Origin: Clostridiaceae bacterium
GTDB taxonomy: Bacteria > Bacillota > Clostridia > DSM-8532
NCBI GenBank assembly: GCA_012728015.1
Contig: JAAYFY010000032.1
Span: 1 to 51,052, forward strand
DNA length: 51,052 nt
Direction of reading: 5' to 3'
Shown here piece after piece: positions 25,250 through 33,833 of this stretch; positions within the stretch are counted from its first letter, which is position 1, and the number at the start of each line of letters is the position of its first letter. The notes below the pieces were generated by a model. That model was not told where the DNA came from. It was given only the letters and a program-made list of their open reading frames with translations, and ran no database searches. Both the position numbers and the translations under genes were made by a program.

Positions 25250-27721
25250 GTGTCTCCAAGGAAAGTACAAAAGAGATCGAAAAGGAGCGTAAAATCAGGA
25301 TCCAAAATAAAGGATTCGAGCAAAAGCCGTCTTAAGACCGAAGTTGCTGGGCTTCTGATTGCCGTCGCGGGCGTTATCATGATGCTCAGCATTTATTTTA
25401 ACGGTGCCGCCGGGCCTTTGGGAGAGCTGATCGGCCGGTTTGCGGGCGGCCTGTTTGGACTGTTGGGATACATTATTCCCATATTGACCTTCATCTACGG
25501 GGTTATAACCATCTTTAAGCCCAGGACGGTTTCACGGTCAAGGAAAGCCACCCTGGCGCTGATACTGATATCGCTTGTTTCTGCCTTGCTGCAGGCCGGA
25601 CTTCATGACGTCGCCTATTACCAGAATATGAATGTGGGTCAGTACATCACCACATTCTATTATGAAGGCGTGCGCGCCATCGGGAAGGGGACCGGCGGAT
25701 TTGTACCGTCAGGCGGCGTGATTGGAGGTATCATCGGGGTTCCGTTGCTGTTCGTGTTTAAAAAACTGGGAACCATGATTATCCTCATCACCCTCGCCAT
25801 TATATCCGCCATGCTCCTGACCAGGCTTTCCCTGGCAAAAGCCGCCAAGGGCGTTTACCGGGGAACCGCCGGAGTCATAACCGGCATGGTGGACGCGGTG
25901 AGAAAGAAGAAAAGTGAGCGGGCAGAGGAAATAATCTATGAAGATGAAGAAGATGAAGCCGCGGCTTCCGAAGTTTATCTTTCCAGTACCCAGAAGCGTG
26001 CCAGAATAGTTGACTTTCCGCTGCATGAAATCAGGACGAAAGAAACCGCGGAGCCTCCCGGGCCTGATCTGGAGGAACAGGCCGACATAACCATAGTGCT
26101 GGGAGATGAATACCGTAAAGGGCCAAGGTCGGCCGGAACCCGTCCTGAAAAGCCTGCCGCGCCCTCAAAGGCGGCAGCCGCCCAAAGAACTGCTGACCAG
26201 GAAGATACTCCTGTCATGGATGAAGCCGGGAACATGGCAGCCCGTGAGCATAAAAAAGGGGAATACGTTTTTCCTCCGCTGGAGCTTCTGGGCAGATCCA
26301 GGGAGAGCGAATCAAATATGAGGCGGATCAAAGCCACTGCCGCCGAAAACGCCAGGAAGCTTGAAACCACCCTGGAAAGCTTTGGGATAGGGGCCAGGGT
26401 GATAAATGTGTCCATCGGCCCGGCGTTTACCCGTTATGAACTTCAGCCGGCGTCCGGCGTGAAGGTGAGCAGGATAGTGAACCTTACCGATGATATCGCA
26501 CTGAACCTTGCGGCCTCCGGTGTCCGCATAGAGGCTCCCATCCCCGGAAAGGCGGCCATAGGCGTTGAGGTTCCCAACAGGGAAGTGGCGCCCATCAGCC
26601 TTCGCAGCGTTTTGGAGTCCCTTGAGTTCACCCGGCACGAATCCAAACTGGCAGTAGCCCTGGGGAAGGATATTACCGGTGAGAACATGGTGGTGGACCT
26701 GGCCAAGATGCCCCATATCCTTATAGCGGGCGCCACCGGCTCTGGAAAGAGCGTGTGCATCAACTCCATAATTATCAGCCTGCTTTATAAAGCTACACCG
26801 GATGATGTGAGGATGCTCATGATCGACACCAAGGTAGTGGAATTGGGCGTCTACAACGGCATTCCCCACCTGCTGATTCCCGTTGTCACCGATCCCGACA
26901 AGGCAGCAGGCGCCCTAAGATGGGCTGTTTCAGAAATGACAACCCGTTACAAGCTCTTTGCGGACCGCGGGGTACGCGATATCCTGGGCTATAACGCCTT
27001 CATAGAAGAAAACGGAGAAGGTGACAAGCTTCCACAAATCGTTATCATCATCGATGAGCTTGCGGATCTTATGATGGTAGCACCCCATGAGGTGGAGGAC
27101 TCCATCTGCAGGCTGGCGCAAATGGCCCGGGCGGCGGGCATGCATCTTGTTATTGCCACCCAGCGTCCGTCTGTAAATGTCATAACAGGCGTCATTAAGG
27201 CCAACATTCCTTCGCGCATAGCCTTTGCCGTTTCCTCCCAGGTGGATTCCAGGACCATCCTTGATATGGCCGGGGCCGAGAAGCTGCTTGGCAAGGGGGA
27301 TATGCTCTATTATCCGGTTGGAATTCCAAAGCCGATCCGAGTCAAGGGTTGCTTTGTTTCGGATAAGGAAGTGGAACTGACCGTGGATTTTGTCAAGAAC
27401 CAGATGCGAGCTCTCTATGATGAAGAGATTATGGAGAATATCAGCGATGACTTAAAGGGCGGCAGGGAAAATGATGATGACGATGTCGACGAGCTGCTGC
27501 CCCAGGCCATAGAGGCCGTCATTGATTGCGGACAGGCGTCTGTTTCATTTATCCAGCGGAAGTTCAAGGTCGGATACGCCAGGGCGGGAAGGATCATCGA
27601 CCAGATGGCAGAGCGAAACATCATCAGCGGTTATGAGGGCAGCAAGCCCAGGAGGGTTCTGATCACAAGGGAGCGCTGGGAAGAAATGAAAATGGGCAGC
27701 CGCATGGAGGATGAAACATGA
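25250..27721 (+). CDS. DNA translocase FtsK/SpoIIIE
   Basis: A septal DNA pump that clears chromosomes during division and fills the forespore. A very basic N-terminal 30 residues is followed by about four to five membrane helices (30-195), an acidic linker (215-345), an alpha domain, the RecA-like motor with Walker A GATGSGKS at about 495 and Walker B IVIIIDELADL at about 600, and a C-terminal gamma winged helix (VSFIQRKFKVGYARAGRIID). The 823 residues are normal. GTG 25250 follows GGAGGTAATAAA. It overlaps the following TPR gene (ATGA). Whether it acts in sporulation or vegetative division cannot be told from sequence. Confidence 0.93.
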   Translation: MSPRKVQKRSKRSVKSGSKIKDSSKSRLKTEVAGLLIAVAGVIMMLSIYFNGAAGPLGELIGRFAGGLFGLLGYIIPILTFIYGVITIFKPRTVSRSRKATLALILISLVSALLQAGLHDVAYYQNMNVGQYITTFYYEGVRAIGKGTGGFVPSGGVIGGIIGVPLLFVFKKLGTMIILITLAIISAMLLTRLSLAKAAKGVYRGTAGVITGMVDAVRKKKSERAEEIIYEDEEDEAAASEVYLSSTQKRARIVDFPLHEIRTKETAEPPGPDLEEQADITIVLGDEYRKGPRSAGTRPEKPAAPSKAAAAQRTADQEDTPVMDEAGNMAAREHKKGEYVFPPLELLGRSRESESNMRRIKATAAENARKLETTLESFGIGARVINVSIGPAFTRYELQPASGVKVSRIVNLTDDIALNLAASGVRIEAPIPGKAAIGVEVPNREVAPISLRSVLESLEFTRHESKLAVALGKDITGENMVVDLAKMPHILIAGATGSGKSVCINSIIISLLYKATPDDVRMLMIDTKVVELGVYNGIPHLLIPVVTDPDKAAGALRWAVSEMTTRYKLFADRGVRDILGYNAFIEENGEGDKLPQIVIIIDELADLMMVAPHEVEDSICRLAQMARAAGMHLVIATQRPSVNVITGVIKANIPSRIAFAVSSQVDSRTILDMAGAEKLLGKGDMLYYPVGIPKPIRVKGCFVSDKEVELTVDFVKNQMRALYDEEIMENISDDLKGGRENDDDDVDELLPQAIEAVIDCGQASVSFIQRKFKVGYARAGRIIDQMAERNIISGYEGSKPRRVLITRERWEEMKMGSRMEDET

Positions 27722-29559
27722 ACCCTTTTGCCGATTTTCTCCCGGGCTGGAATGTGCTGCTTGCCTTCGTGAACCTACTTATTCTGTTGATGACCTTTTA
27801 CATGGGTCTCAGGTTCATAAAGCGCACAACGGTCATGACCACAGCTGTCTTTGTGTTCCAGCTCTGTATCCTGACGGCGGGAATACTGGCGTTCGTCAGC
27901 AAGACATATCTTGTGCCCCTGTTTGAAATTGCCCTGGTCCTTTTGGGCATCGTTTTCCCATCTGCTTTTCTACTCCATGATTATCTGAGCATGAGGCGGA
28001 GAATAAATGAGAGTGGCTCTGCCGAGCCGCTGATCCGGAAGCTGGAAAAAGATGGCCGCCCGATGAAGTACGGCTTTTTTACTGATGAAGCCATGGATTG
28101 GGGAGAAGAGGCCTCAGCGGACATGGTTTCGGCATCGCTTTCATTAACCGACAAGCCTGTGAAAAAGCAATTCATGGGTCAAATACGCGCAGCCCATAAG
28201 CTCATTGAGAAAGGGAAACTCCAGGAGGCGCTGGTAAGCTACAGGATCCTGGCGGGAATCGCCCACGACAACCCCTGCGCTGTCTATAACACAGCATGGC
28301 TTTATAAAAAGCTCGGGCAATACGAAAAGTCGCTGAGACTGTACAGGAAGGCCCTGGATCTGTTGGGCAGAAAACCGTCCAATAAAAACGGGGAATCCCC
28401 CGAAGAAGAGGATGGCGGAAAAACCGCATGGTATAACCATGAGTTGCACGCAATGGCGCATTTCGGATACGGTATATGCTGTTATGCCCTTAAAAAATAT
28501 GAGCTGTCCATCATTCACTTCGGTAAGGCCCTGGAGTGCGCGCCTGACCTCAGGGAGGCCGATATCAATATCGCGAAGGCCTATCTCGCGCTGGAAAGGT
28601 TTGAAGAAGCGGAAGAGTATATCCGAAGCGCATTGGAGAAAAAGGATGACGTAAGGCTCCGGTACCTGATCGCCGTGATCTGCTTTGAGAAGAACCGGGA
28701 CATGGAGTGCAAATACCACCTTGAAAGGATCATAGAAAGCCATGATGACTTTATCAGGGCCTGGGATCTTCTCGGCAAGGTCTGTAGAAAAACCGGCGAC
28801 TGGAAGGGTGCTGAAACCGCCTACAGGAAGCTGATACAGACCCTTCCTCAGGATGCCGATGCCTATTACCGGCTGGGGGTTGCCCAAAGGCAGGAAGGGA
28901 AAACCGAGGAAGCCCTCTCGAGCTTCAAAACGGCTGCCGAAATCAATCCAGGGCACAGCCGCGCGCTCTACAGCATGGCATCCATACTGGATGCCCGGGG
29001 CAAATACGATAAAGCCATTGATTGCCTTAAAAAATCCCTGGATGGCGATGAAAAGCTGGAAATGGCCTACAACCTCCTGGCGGATATATATATATCCAGG
29101 GACCAGGTTTTCGACGCCATCCGTGTTTACGAGGAAGCATCCACAGTGCACCCGGGGTCCTATATCATACATTATAACCTGGGCGTAACCATGATGATGG
29201 CAAGGCACTATGAAGGCGCGGTTCAGGCCTTCAAACGGGCGCGGAAGATAACAGCCGACGATCCGGCGCTCTATTATAACTGGGCTTCCGCGGCCATAGC
29301 CCTCAAAAACTACAGCGAAGCAGCCAGGCTTTACAAGGAAGGGCTTCGCTTCAAGCCCGACGACGATGAGATGCTGTATGGGCTGGCCCGTATATCTGCC
29401 CTCTCGGGGGATGTTGATGCGGCTATCGCTTTTCTGTCCCAATGTCTCCGGATCAATCCCGGGATGAAGCTTAGGGCCAGGGCGTCCCATGATTTTGCCT
29501 CACTGCGGACCGTCAAGGAATTCAGGAAAATCACAAGCTTCCCCCGGAAGGAAGCCTGA
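27718..29559 (+). CDS. Membrane-anchored TPR repeat protein
   Basis: A 613-residue protein. Three hydrophobic segments lie in the first 90 residues (LLAFVNLLILLMTFYMGL; VFVFQLCILTAGILAFV; FEIALVLLGIVFPSAFLL). A cytoplasmic region with about ten TPR-like helix pairs follows from residue 155 to the end, with typical spacing such as AVYNTAWLYKKLGQYEKSL and AYYRLGVAQRQEGKTEEAL. It probably acts as a protein-interaction platform; the partner is unknown. Its start overlaps the ftsK stop, so the two are coupled, suggesting a role at the septum or in sporulation (inference). Confidence 0.78.
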   Translation: MNPFADFLPGWNVLLAFVNLLILLMTFYMGLRFIKRTTVMTTAVFVFQLCILTAGILAFVSKTYLVPLFEIALVLLGIVFPSAFLLHDYLSMRRRINESGSAEPLIRKLEKDGRPMKYGFFTDEAMDWGEEASADMVSASLSLTDKPVKKQFMGQIRAAHKLIEKGKLQEALVSYRILAGIAHDNPCAVYNTAWLYKKLGQYEKSLRLYRKALDLLGRKPSNKNGESPEEEDGGKTAWYNHELHAMAHFGYGICCYALKKYELSIIHFGKALECAPDLREADINIAKAYLALERFEEAEEYIRSALEKKDDVRLRYLIAVICFEKNRDMECKYHLERIIESHDDFIRAWDLLGKVCRKTGDWKGAETAYRKLIQTLPQDADAYYRLGVAQRQEGKTEEALSSFKTAAEINPGHSRALYSMASILDARGKYDKAIDCLKKSLDGDEKLEMAYNLLADIYISRDQVFDAIRVYEEASTVHPGSYIIHYNLGVTMMMARHYEGAVQAFKRARKITADDPALYYNWASAAIALKNYSEAARLYKEGLRFKPDDDEMLYGLARISALSGDVDAAIAFLSQCLRINPGMKLRARASHDFASLRTVKEFRKITSFPRKEA

Positions 29560-29631
29560 CAGCCGCCTTATAAACGGCAAGGCTGGGTGGTTGCCCCATT
29601 AACAGCAATAACATACGAGAGGAAGAGCAGC

Positions 29632-30591
29632 ATGCCAATACTTGATTTTCCACTTGAAGAACTGAGGGAATATAGCGGGATAAATCCAAAGCCTGATGAT
29701 TTTGATGAGTTTTGGGAAGAAGCCATCAGGGAGATGCTGCAGACGCCCCATCGCGTGGAACTGGTTCCCGCCGGATTCCAGACAGATTTTGCCCAATGCT
29801 TCCACCTTTATTTTGACGGAACCGGAGGCTCCAGGATCTACGCAAAGTATTTAAGGCCGGCGCAAAGAAAAGGAAAATGCCCCGTTATCTTTAAGTTCCA
29901 CGGCTACTCGGTGGATTCGGGGGATTGGTTTGATAAACTTGGCTATGTGGCAGCCGGGTTTTGTGTCGCCGCCCTGGATTGCCGCGGGCAGGGAGGAATA
30001 TCCGAAGATATGGGCAGGACAAAGGGGACGACTTTTAAGTGTCATTTTATAAGAGGGCTCGATGGTGATCCCAGGGATATGCTGTTCAGGCATGTGTTCC
30101 TGGATACCGCCAAGCTGGCCGATATCGTGCTGAGCTTCCCTGAGATTGATGAAAACAGGGCGGGGGCAACCGGCGCCTCTCAGGGCGGCGCCCTGACGGT
30201 TGTGTGCGCAGCCCTGGAACCAAGGATAAGGAAGCTTGCCCCGGTATACCCCTTTTTGAGCGATTATAAAAGGGTATGGGAGATGGATCTGGACGTGGAG
30301 GCCTATGAGGAACTGAGGTACTACTTCAGGCGCTTCGACCCGCTTCATGAAAGGGAGGAAGAGATCTTTACCAGGCTTGGATACATTGATATCCAGCATC
30401 TGGCTCCGAGGGTCAAAGGTGAAACCCTGTGGACCGTGGGACTTATGGATACCATATGTCCCCCATCGACCCAGTTCGCGGCATACAACAAGATCAAATC
30501 CAAAAAAGACATGCTGATCTATCCGGATTTCGGGCATGAACACATCCGTGGGCTGGCAGACCGGATTTACTCATTTTTCATGGATCTGTGA
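29632..30591 (+). CDS. CE7-family acetyl esterase (acetyl xylan esterase/cephalosporin C deacetylase)
   Basis: Removes acetyl groups from xylo-oligosaccharides or related acetyl esters inside the cell. The alpha/beta-hydrolase signs are DCRGQGG (family RGQ motif), GASQGG with nucleophile Ser183, an Asp in GLMDTICPPST, and HE in FGHEH near the C-terminus. The 319 residues are typical and there is no signal peptide. ATG 29632 follows AGAGGAAG at about eight bases. No other carbohydrate gene adjoins it, so the natural substrate is open. Confidence 0.88.
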   Translation: MPILDFPLEELREYSGINPKPDDFDEFWEEAIREMLQTPHRVELVPAGFQTDFAQCFHLYFDGTGGSRIYAKYLRPAQRKGKCPVIFKFHGYSVDSGDWFDKLGYVAAGFCVAALDCRGQGGISEDMGRTKGTTFKCHFIRGLDGDPRDMLFRHVFLDTAKLADIVLSFPEIDENRAGATGASQGGALTVVCAALEPRIRKLAPVYPFLSDYKRVWEMDLDVEAYEELRYYFRRFDPLHEREEEIFTRLGYIDIQHLAPRVKGETLWTVGLMDTICPPSTQFAAYNKIKSKKDMLIYPDFGHEHIRGLADRIYSFFMDL

Positions 30592-30625
30592 CATCGGTTG
30601 GGATGTACAAAAAAGATATGATTTC

Positions 30626-30654
30626 TTGACACCTAATTTAAAAATGTATACAAT
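30626..30654 (+). promoter_or_regulatory. Promoter of rny
   Basis: TTGACA (30626-30631), 17-base spacer, TACAAT (30649-30654). It is 240 bases from the first possible rny start, implying a long leader. Confidence 0.85.
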
Positions 30655-30686
30655 GAATCCATAATGGCATTCAATATTTTACTATT

Positions 30687-30859
30687 GATCAGCCATTTCC
30701 ATGATCCTTACTGCAAGGGTATTACATGAAAGTGAAGCCAGCTTTTCTTTCATGCTGCAACATCAACAGATGTTGCAGTTTTGCAGAATACCGATTTCAC
30801 CAAATCCACCGCTGCGGTCATTGGCTGGCCTGGCTTGTACCCGGATCGGGTATCCGCAG
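30687..30859 (+). ncRNA. Structured leader RNA of rny (candidate cis-regulator)
   Basis: Five helices can be drawn. GATCA/TGATC (30687-30706). CATGAAAG/CTTTCATG with inner AAGC/GCTT (30725-30754). CTGCAACATC/GATGTTGCAG with loop AACA followed by TTTT (30755-30782), terminator-like. CTGCGG/CCGCAG (30812-30817 with 30854-30859) enclosing TACCCG-GAT-CGGGTA (30838-30852). ACTGCAA at 30710-30716 can pair with TTGCAGT at 30773-30779 and would break the terminator-like hairpin. I do not recognise a known riboswitch class. Confidence 0.55.
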
Positions 30860-30872
30860 GGAAGGAGAGAGC

Positions 30873-30937
30873 GTGGAATCTGTTTGCGTTAATGACGATG
30901 AATAATGAGTTGGAGAAAACAAAAGCAAAGGAGGTGA
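30873..30937 (+). other. Two tiny overlapping reading frames in the rny leader
   Basis: GAAGGAGAG is followed by GTG 30873 and a 10-codon frame ([10 protein letters not shown]). Its TAA shares an A with ATG 30905, which opens a second 10-codon frame ([10 protein letters not shown]) ending in TGA within AAGGAGGTGA. Both lie across the annotated 5' end of rny in another phase. They could be upstream peptides controlling rny translation, or chance. Confidence 0.35.
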
Positions 30938-32496
30938 GGGAGATAGAATTTGTTTATGGTCTGATTGTTGGTGTTATTATTGCGATAATTGGTTCACTTA
31001 TATCCTTCCGAAAGGGAGTTGAACATAGAAAACGCGTGGCGGAAGCCGAGATAGAAAGTGCCGAGAAAGAAAGCCAACGTTTGATAAGTGAAGCAGAGAA
31101 AGTTGCAGAGAGGAAAAAACGTGAAGCTCTGATTGAAGCGCGTGAGGAGATCCACAAAAGCAGGGTTGAGCTTGAAAGGGAAGTCCGGGAACGCAGGTCC
31201 GAGATCCAAAGGACCGAAAGACGTCTTCAGCAGAAGGACGAAACCCTCGAAAAGAAGATGGACATCCTGGAGAAGAAGGATGAAGCGTTGAGCAGGCAGA
31301 TCCAGGAAGTTGACGCCAGGAAGGCTGAAATCGAAGAACTCTACCAGAAACAGATTGAAAAGTTGGAGAGCCTTTCGGGCCTGACTGTTGAGGAAGCCAA
31401 GCAGTACCTGCTGAACAGCATTGAAAGCGAAGTTAAACATGAGGCAGCCATCATGGTCAAGGACATCATAGAACGCTGCAAGGAAGAAGCCGAAAGAAAA
31501 TCCAAGGAAGTCCTGGCCTGTGCCATACAGAGATGCGCTGCCGACCACGCCTCTGAGATAACCGTTTCAGTTGTGGCTTTGCCCAATGATGAGATGAAAG
31601 GAAGGATCATCGGCCGCGAGGGCCGCAATATCAGAACCCTGGAAACACTTACAGGCATAGACCTGATCATAGATGATACACCCGAAGCTGTTATTTTATC
31701 AGGGTTTGATCCGATTCGCAGGGAGATTGCGAGAATAGCCCTGGAGAAACTGATTATCGACGGGAGAATACATCCGGCACGCATTGAGGAAATGGTGGAG
31801 AAAGCTCGCAAGGAAGTGGAAAACACCATCCGCGAGGAAGGAGAACGCGCGACATTTGAAACCGGTGTTCTTGGTCTGAATCCTGAACTGATCAAGCTGC
31901 TGGGTAAACTGAAGTACCGTACCAGTTACGGTCAGAATGTGCTTCAGCACTCCATTGAAGTATCCCACCTGGCAGGTCTTATGGCAGCTGAGCTGGGCGA
32001 GGATGTGGCGCTTGCCAAGCGCGCGGGCCTTCTGCATGACATCGGAAAGGCCGTTGACCATGAGGTTGAAGGAACGCATGTGACAATCGGCGCCGATCTG
32101 TGCAGAAAGTACAAGGAGTCAGAGGAAGTTATCAACGCGATCCAGGCCCATCATGGAGATATTGAGGCAAAATCGGTAGTGGCCGTGCTTGTCCAGGCCG
32201 CTGACGCAGTATCAGGCGCAAGACCCGGAGCACGCAGAGAAACGCTGGAAACATATGTAAAACGCTTGCAGAAGCTGGAGGAAATAGCCAGCTCTTTCCC
32301 TGAAGTTGACAAATCATACGCAATACAGGCGGGAAGAGAAATAAGGATTATGGTCAAACCCGAAATGGTGAACGATGATGGCATGATTATGGTCGCAAGA
32401 GATATTGTCAAGAAGATTGAAAGCGAAATGGACTATCCGGGTCAGATCAAGGTCCATATAATAAGAGAAACCCGGGCGGTTGAATATGCAAAATAA
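30892..32496 (+). CDS. rny: Ribonuclease Y
   Basis: A membrane-bound endoribonuclease that starts decay of many mRNAs in Firmicutes. One N-terminal membrane helix ([20 protein letters not shown]), a long coiled coil (about 35-200), a KH domain with [12 protein letters not shown], then an HD domain with HDIGKA. The start is uncertain. ATG 30892 or 30898 gives 534 or 532 residues but has no ribosome site. A perfect AAGGAGGTGA lies at 30928-30937 and is followed by an in-frame ATA at 30943, which would give 517 residues starting right at the membrane helix, closer to the family. It ends at a strong terminator and lies before ymdB. Confidence 0.93.
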   Translation: MTMNNELEKTKAKEVREIEFVYGLIVGVIIAIIGSLISFRKGVEHRKRVAEAEIESAEKESQRLISEAEKVAERKKREALIEAREEIHKSRVELEREVRERRSEIQRTERRLQQKDETLEKKMDILEKKDEALSRQIQEVDARKAEIEELYQKQIEKLESLSGLTVEEAKQYLLNSIESEVKHEAAIMVKDIIERCKEEAERKSKEVLACAIQRCAADHASEITVSVVALPNDEMKGRIIGREGRNIRTLETLTGIDLIIDDTPEAVILSGFDPIRREIARIALEKLIIDGRIHPARIEEMVEKARKEVENTIREEGERATFETGVLGLNPELIKLLGKLKYRTSYGQNVLQHSIEVSHLAGLMAAELGEDVALAKRAGLLHDIGKAVDHEVEGTHVTIGADLCRKYKESEEVINAIQAHHGDIEAKSVVAVLVQAADAVSGARPGARRETLETYVKRLQKLEEIASSFPEVDKSYAIQAGREIRIMVKPEMVNDDGMIMVARDIVKKIESEMDYPGQIKVHIIRETRAVEYAK

Positions 32497-32502
32497 CTAT
32501 GT

Positions 32503-32536
32503 GTCAGGAAGCGTGAATACGCTTCCTGACTTTTGA
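32503..32536 (+). terminator. Terminator after rny
   Basis: An 11-base perfect stem GTCAGGAAGCG/CGCTTCCTGAC with loop TGAATA, followed by TTTTGATTTT. Confidence 0.88.
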
Positions 32537-32606
32537 TTTTCAAATTGTTTGAGGTTTTGGCAGCCCAGTTTGCCAGACGCCTTGAATGCCGGAAAGGAAG
32601 AAATAG

Positions 32607-33392
32607 TTGAAGATCCTGTTTGTGGGCGACGTCTTTGGTGAAGCGGGACGAAAAACTCTGAGGATACAGGTTGAAAAAATCAGGAGCCTGGAGAAGCCCG
32701 ATTTTGTTGTTGTTAATGGAGAGAACGCGGCTGGCGGCAAAGGGATAACATTCAATACAGCGCAGGAAATCTTTTCATGCGGTGTTGATGCCATAACCAT
32801 GGGCAACCATACATGGGCGCGCAAAGAGGTTATGAACATTATCGATTCAGGAATGAATATCATTCGCCCCGCTAACTATCCCAAGGGTGTTCCGGGAAAG
32901 GGCAGGATCATCCTGGAGAAGGATGGTCTGAGGCTTGGGGTGGTCAACCTGGTCGGCCGGGTCTATATGGAGAACCATGTGGATTGCCCGTTTCAGGCGG
33001 CCGACAGGGAGGCGCAGAACCTGAAAGGCCAGGTTGATGCCATCCTGGTAGATTTTCATGCGGAGGCCACCAGTGAGAAAATAGCCATGGCGCATTACCT
33101 GGATGGGCGTGTGGAGTGTGTTGTGGGAACACACACACATGTCCAGACAGCTGATGAGCAGATCCTGGAAAAGGGCACGGCATATATAACTGATGTTGGG
33201 CTTACAGGACCCGCTGACGGGGTAATCGGGGTGAAAAAGGAACAGATCATTAAAAGATTCACCTCCGGCCTGCCGGCGCAATTTGAGCCGGCATCCGGAA
33301 GAGCATTATTCAATGCCGTCATGGTGAATATTGACCCTGCAAAAAAAAGAGCAGTGGATATACGGAGAATCGCAGATTATATCAAGCTATGA
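32607..33392 (+). CDS. ymdB: YmdB-type metallophosphoesterase
   Basis: A phosphodiesterase of the TIGR00282 type; in Bacillus YmdB hydrolyses 2',3'-cAMP in vitro and affects biofilm and motility decisions. The dimetal site residues are visible in MKILFVGDVFGEAGR, VVNGENAAGG, MGNHTW and GTHTHVQTADE. The 261 residues are normal. The start is a TTG at 32607 with AAAGGAAG upstream; no ATG exists before the conserved GDVFG. The rny-ymdB-spoVS order is widely conserved in spore formers. Confidence 0.9.
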   Translation: MKILFVGDVFGEAGRKTLRIQVEKIRSLEKPDFVVVNGENAAGGKGITFNTAQEIFSCGVDAITMGNHTWARKEVMNIIDSGMNIIRPANYPKGVPGKGRIILEKDGLRLGVVNLVGRVYMENHVDCPFQAADREAQNLKGQVDAILVDFHAEATSEKIAMAHYLDGRVECVVGTHTHVQTADEQILEKGTAYITDVGLTGPADGVIGVKKEQIIKRFTSGLPAQFEPASGRALFNAVMVNIDPAKKRAVDIRRIADYIKL

Positions 33393-33421
33393 ATCGTATT
33401 GTTTGTGGAGGTTGATCGCAG

Positions 33422-33685
33422 ATGGACGTTCTGAAAGTTTCCTCAAAATCGAATCCCAATTCGGTGGCCGGTGCCATTGCGGGGTTGGTCAGGGAAAAGG
33501 GTTATGCCGAAGTACAATCCATAGGCGCCGGCGCATTGAACCAGGCGGTTAAGGCTGTAGCCATTGCGAGGGGGTTTCTCGCGCCATTGGGAATAGAATT
33601 GGTATGTGTACCCGCTTTTTCAGAGATTATAGTAGATGGGGAAGAGCGCACAGCCATGAAGCTCATTGTAAGTCCAAGAAGATAG
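33422..33685 (+). CDS. spoVS: Stage V sporulation protein S
   Basis: A small Alba-like protein of 87 residues needed for normal completion of sporulation in Bacillus. The family core is obvious: LKVSSKSNPNSVAGAIAG, then IGAGALNQAVKAVAIARGFL and TAMKLIVSPRR at the end. GGAGG lies about nine bases before ATG 33422. It is one of the clearest signs that the host forms spores. The roughly 100 bases downstream contain only short ATGATAAG-like repeats. Confidence 0.95.
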   Translation: MDVLKVSSKSNPNSVAGAIAGLVREKGYAEVQSIGAGALNQAVKAVAIARGFLAPLGIELVCVPAFSEIIVDGEERTAMKLIVSPRR

Positions 33686-33833
33686 ATAATAGAGAAATAG
33701 GTGGTATTAATCTTCATGGCAGCGAGCCTTATAATTCTGACACCAAGATGACAGGATGATAAGATGATAAGATAGCAGGATGGCAAGACAGGAAGGTTAC
33801 AGAGAACAGATTGCGCTGATAAGGAGACAAGGT

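Noticed and set aside
28144-29490. Long minus-strand frame of 448 codons opposite the TPR gene
   Set aside because: An antisense shadow: the TPR protein on the plus strand shows clear repeat motifs and proper coupling to ftsK, while the antisense product has no recognisable domain.
33686-33780. Short ATGATAAG-like repeats upstream of the phosphoglucomutase gene
   Set aside because: There are only two to three degenerate units, without spacing or symmetry suggesting a CRISPR, operator or mobile element.
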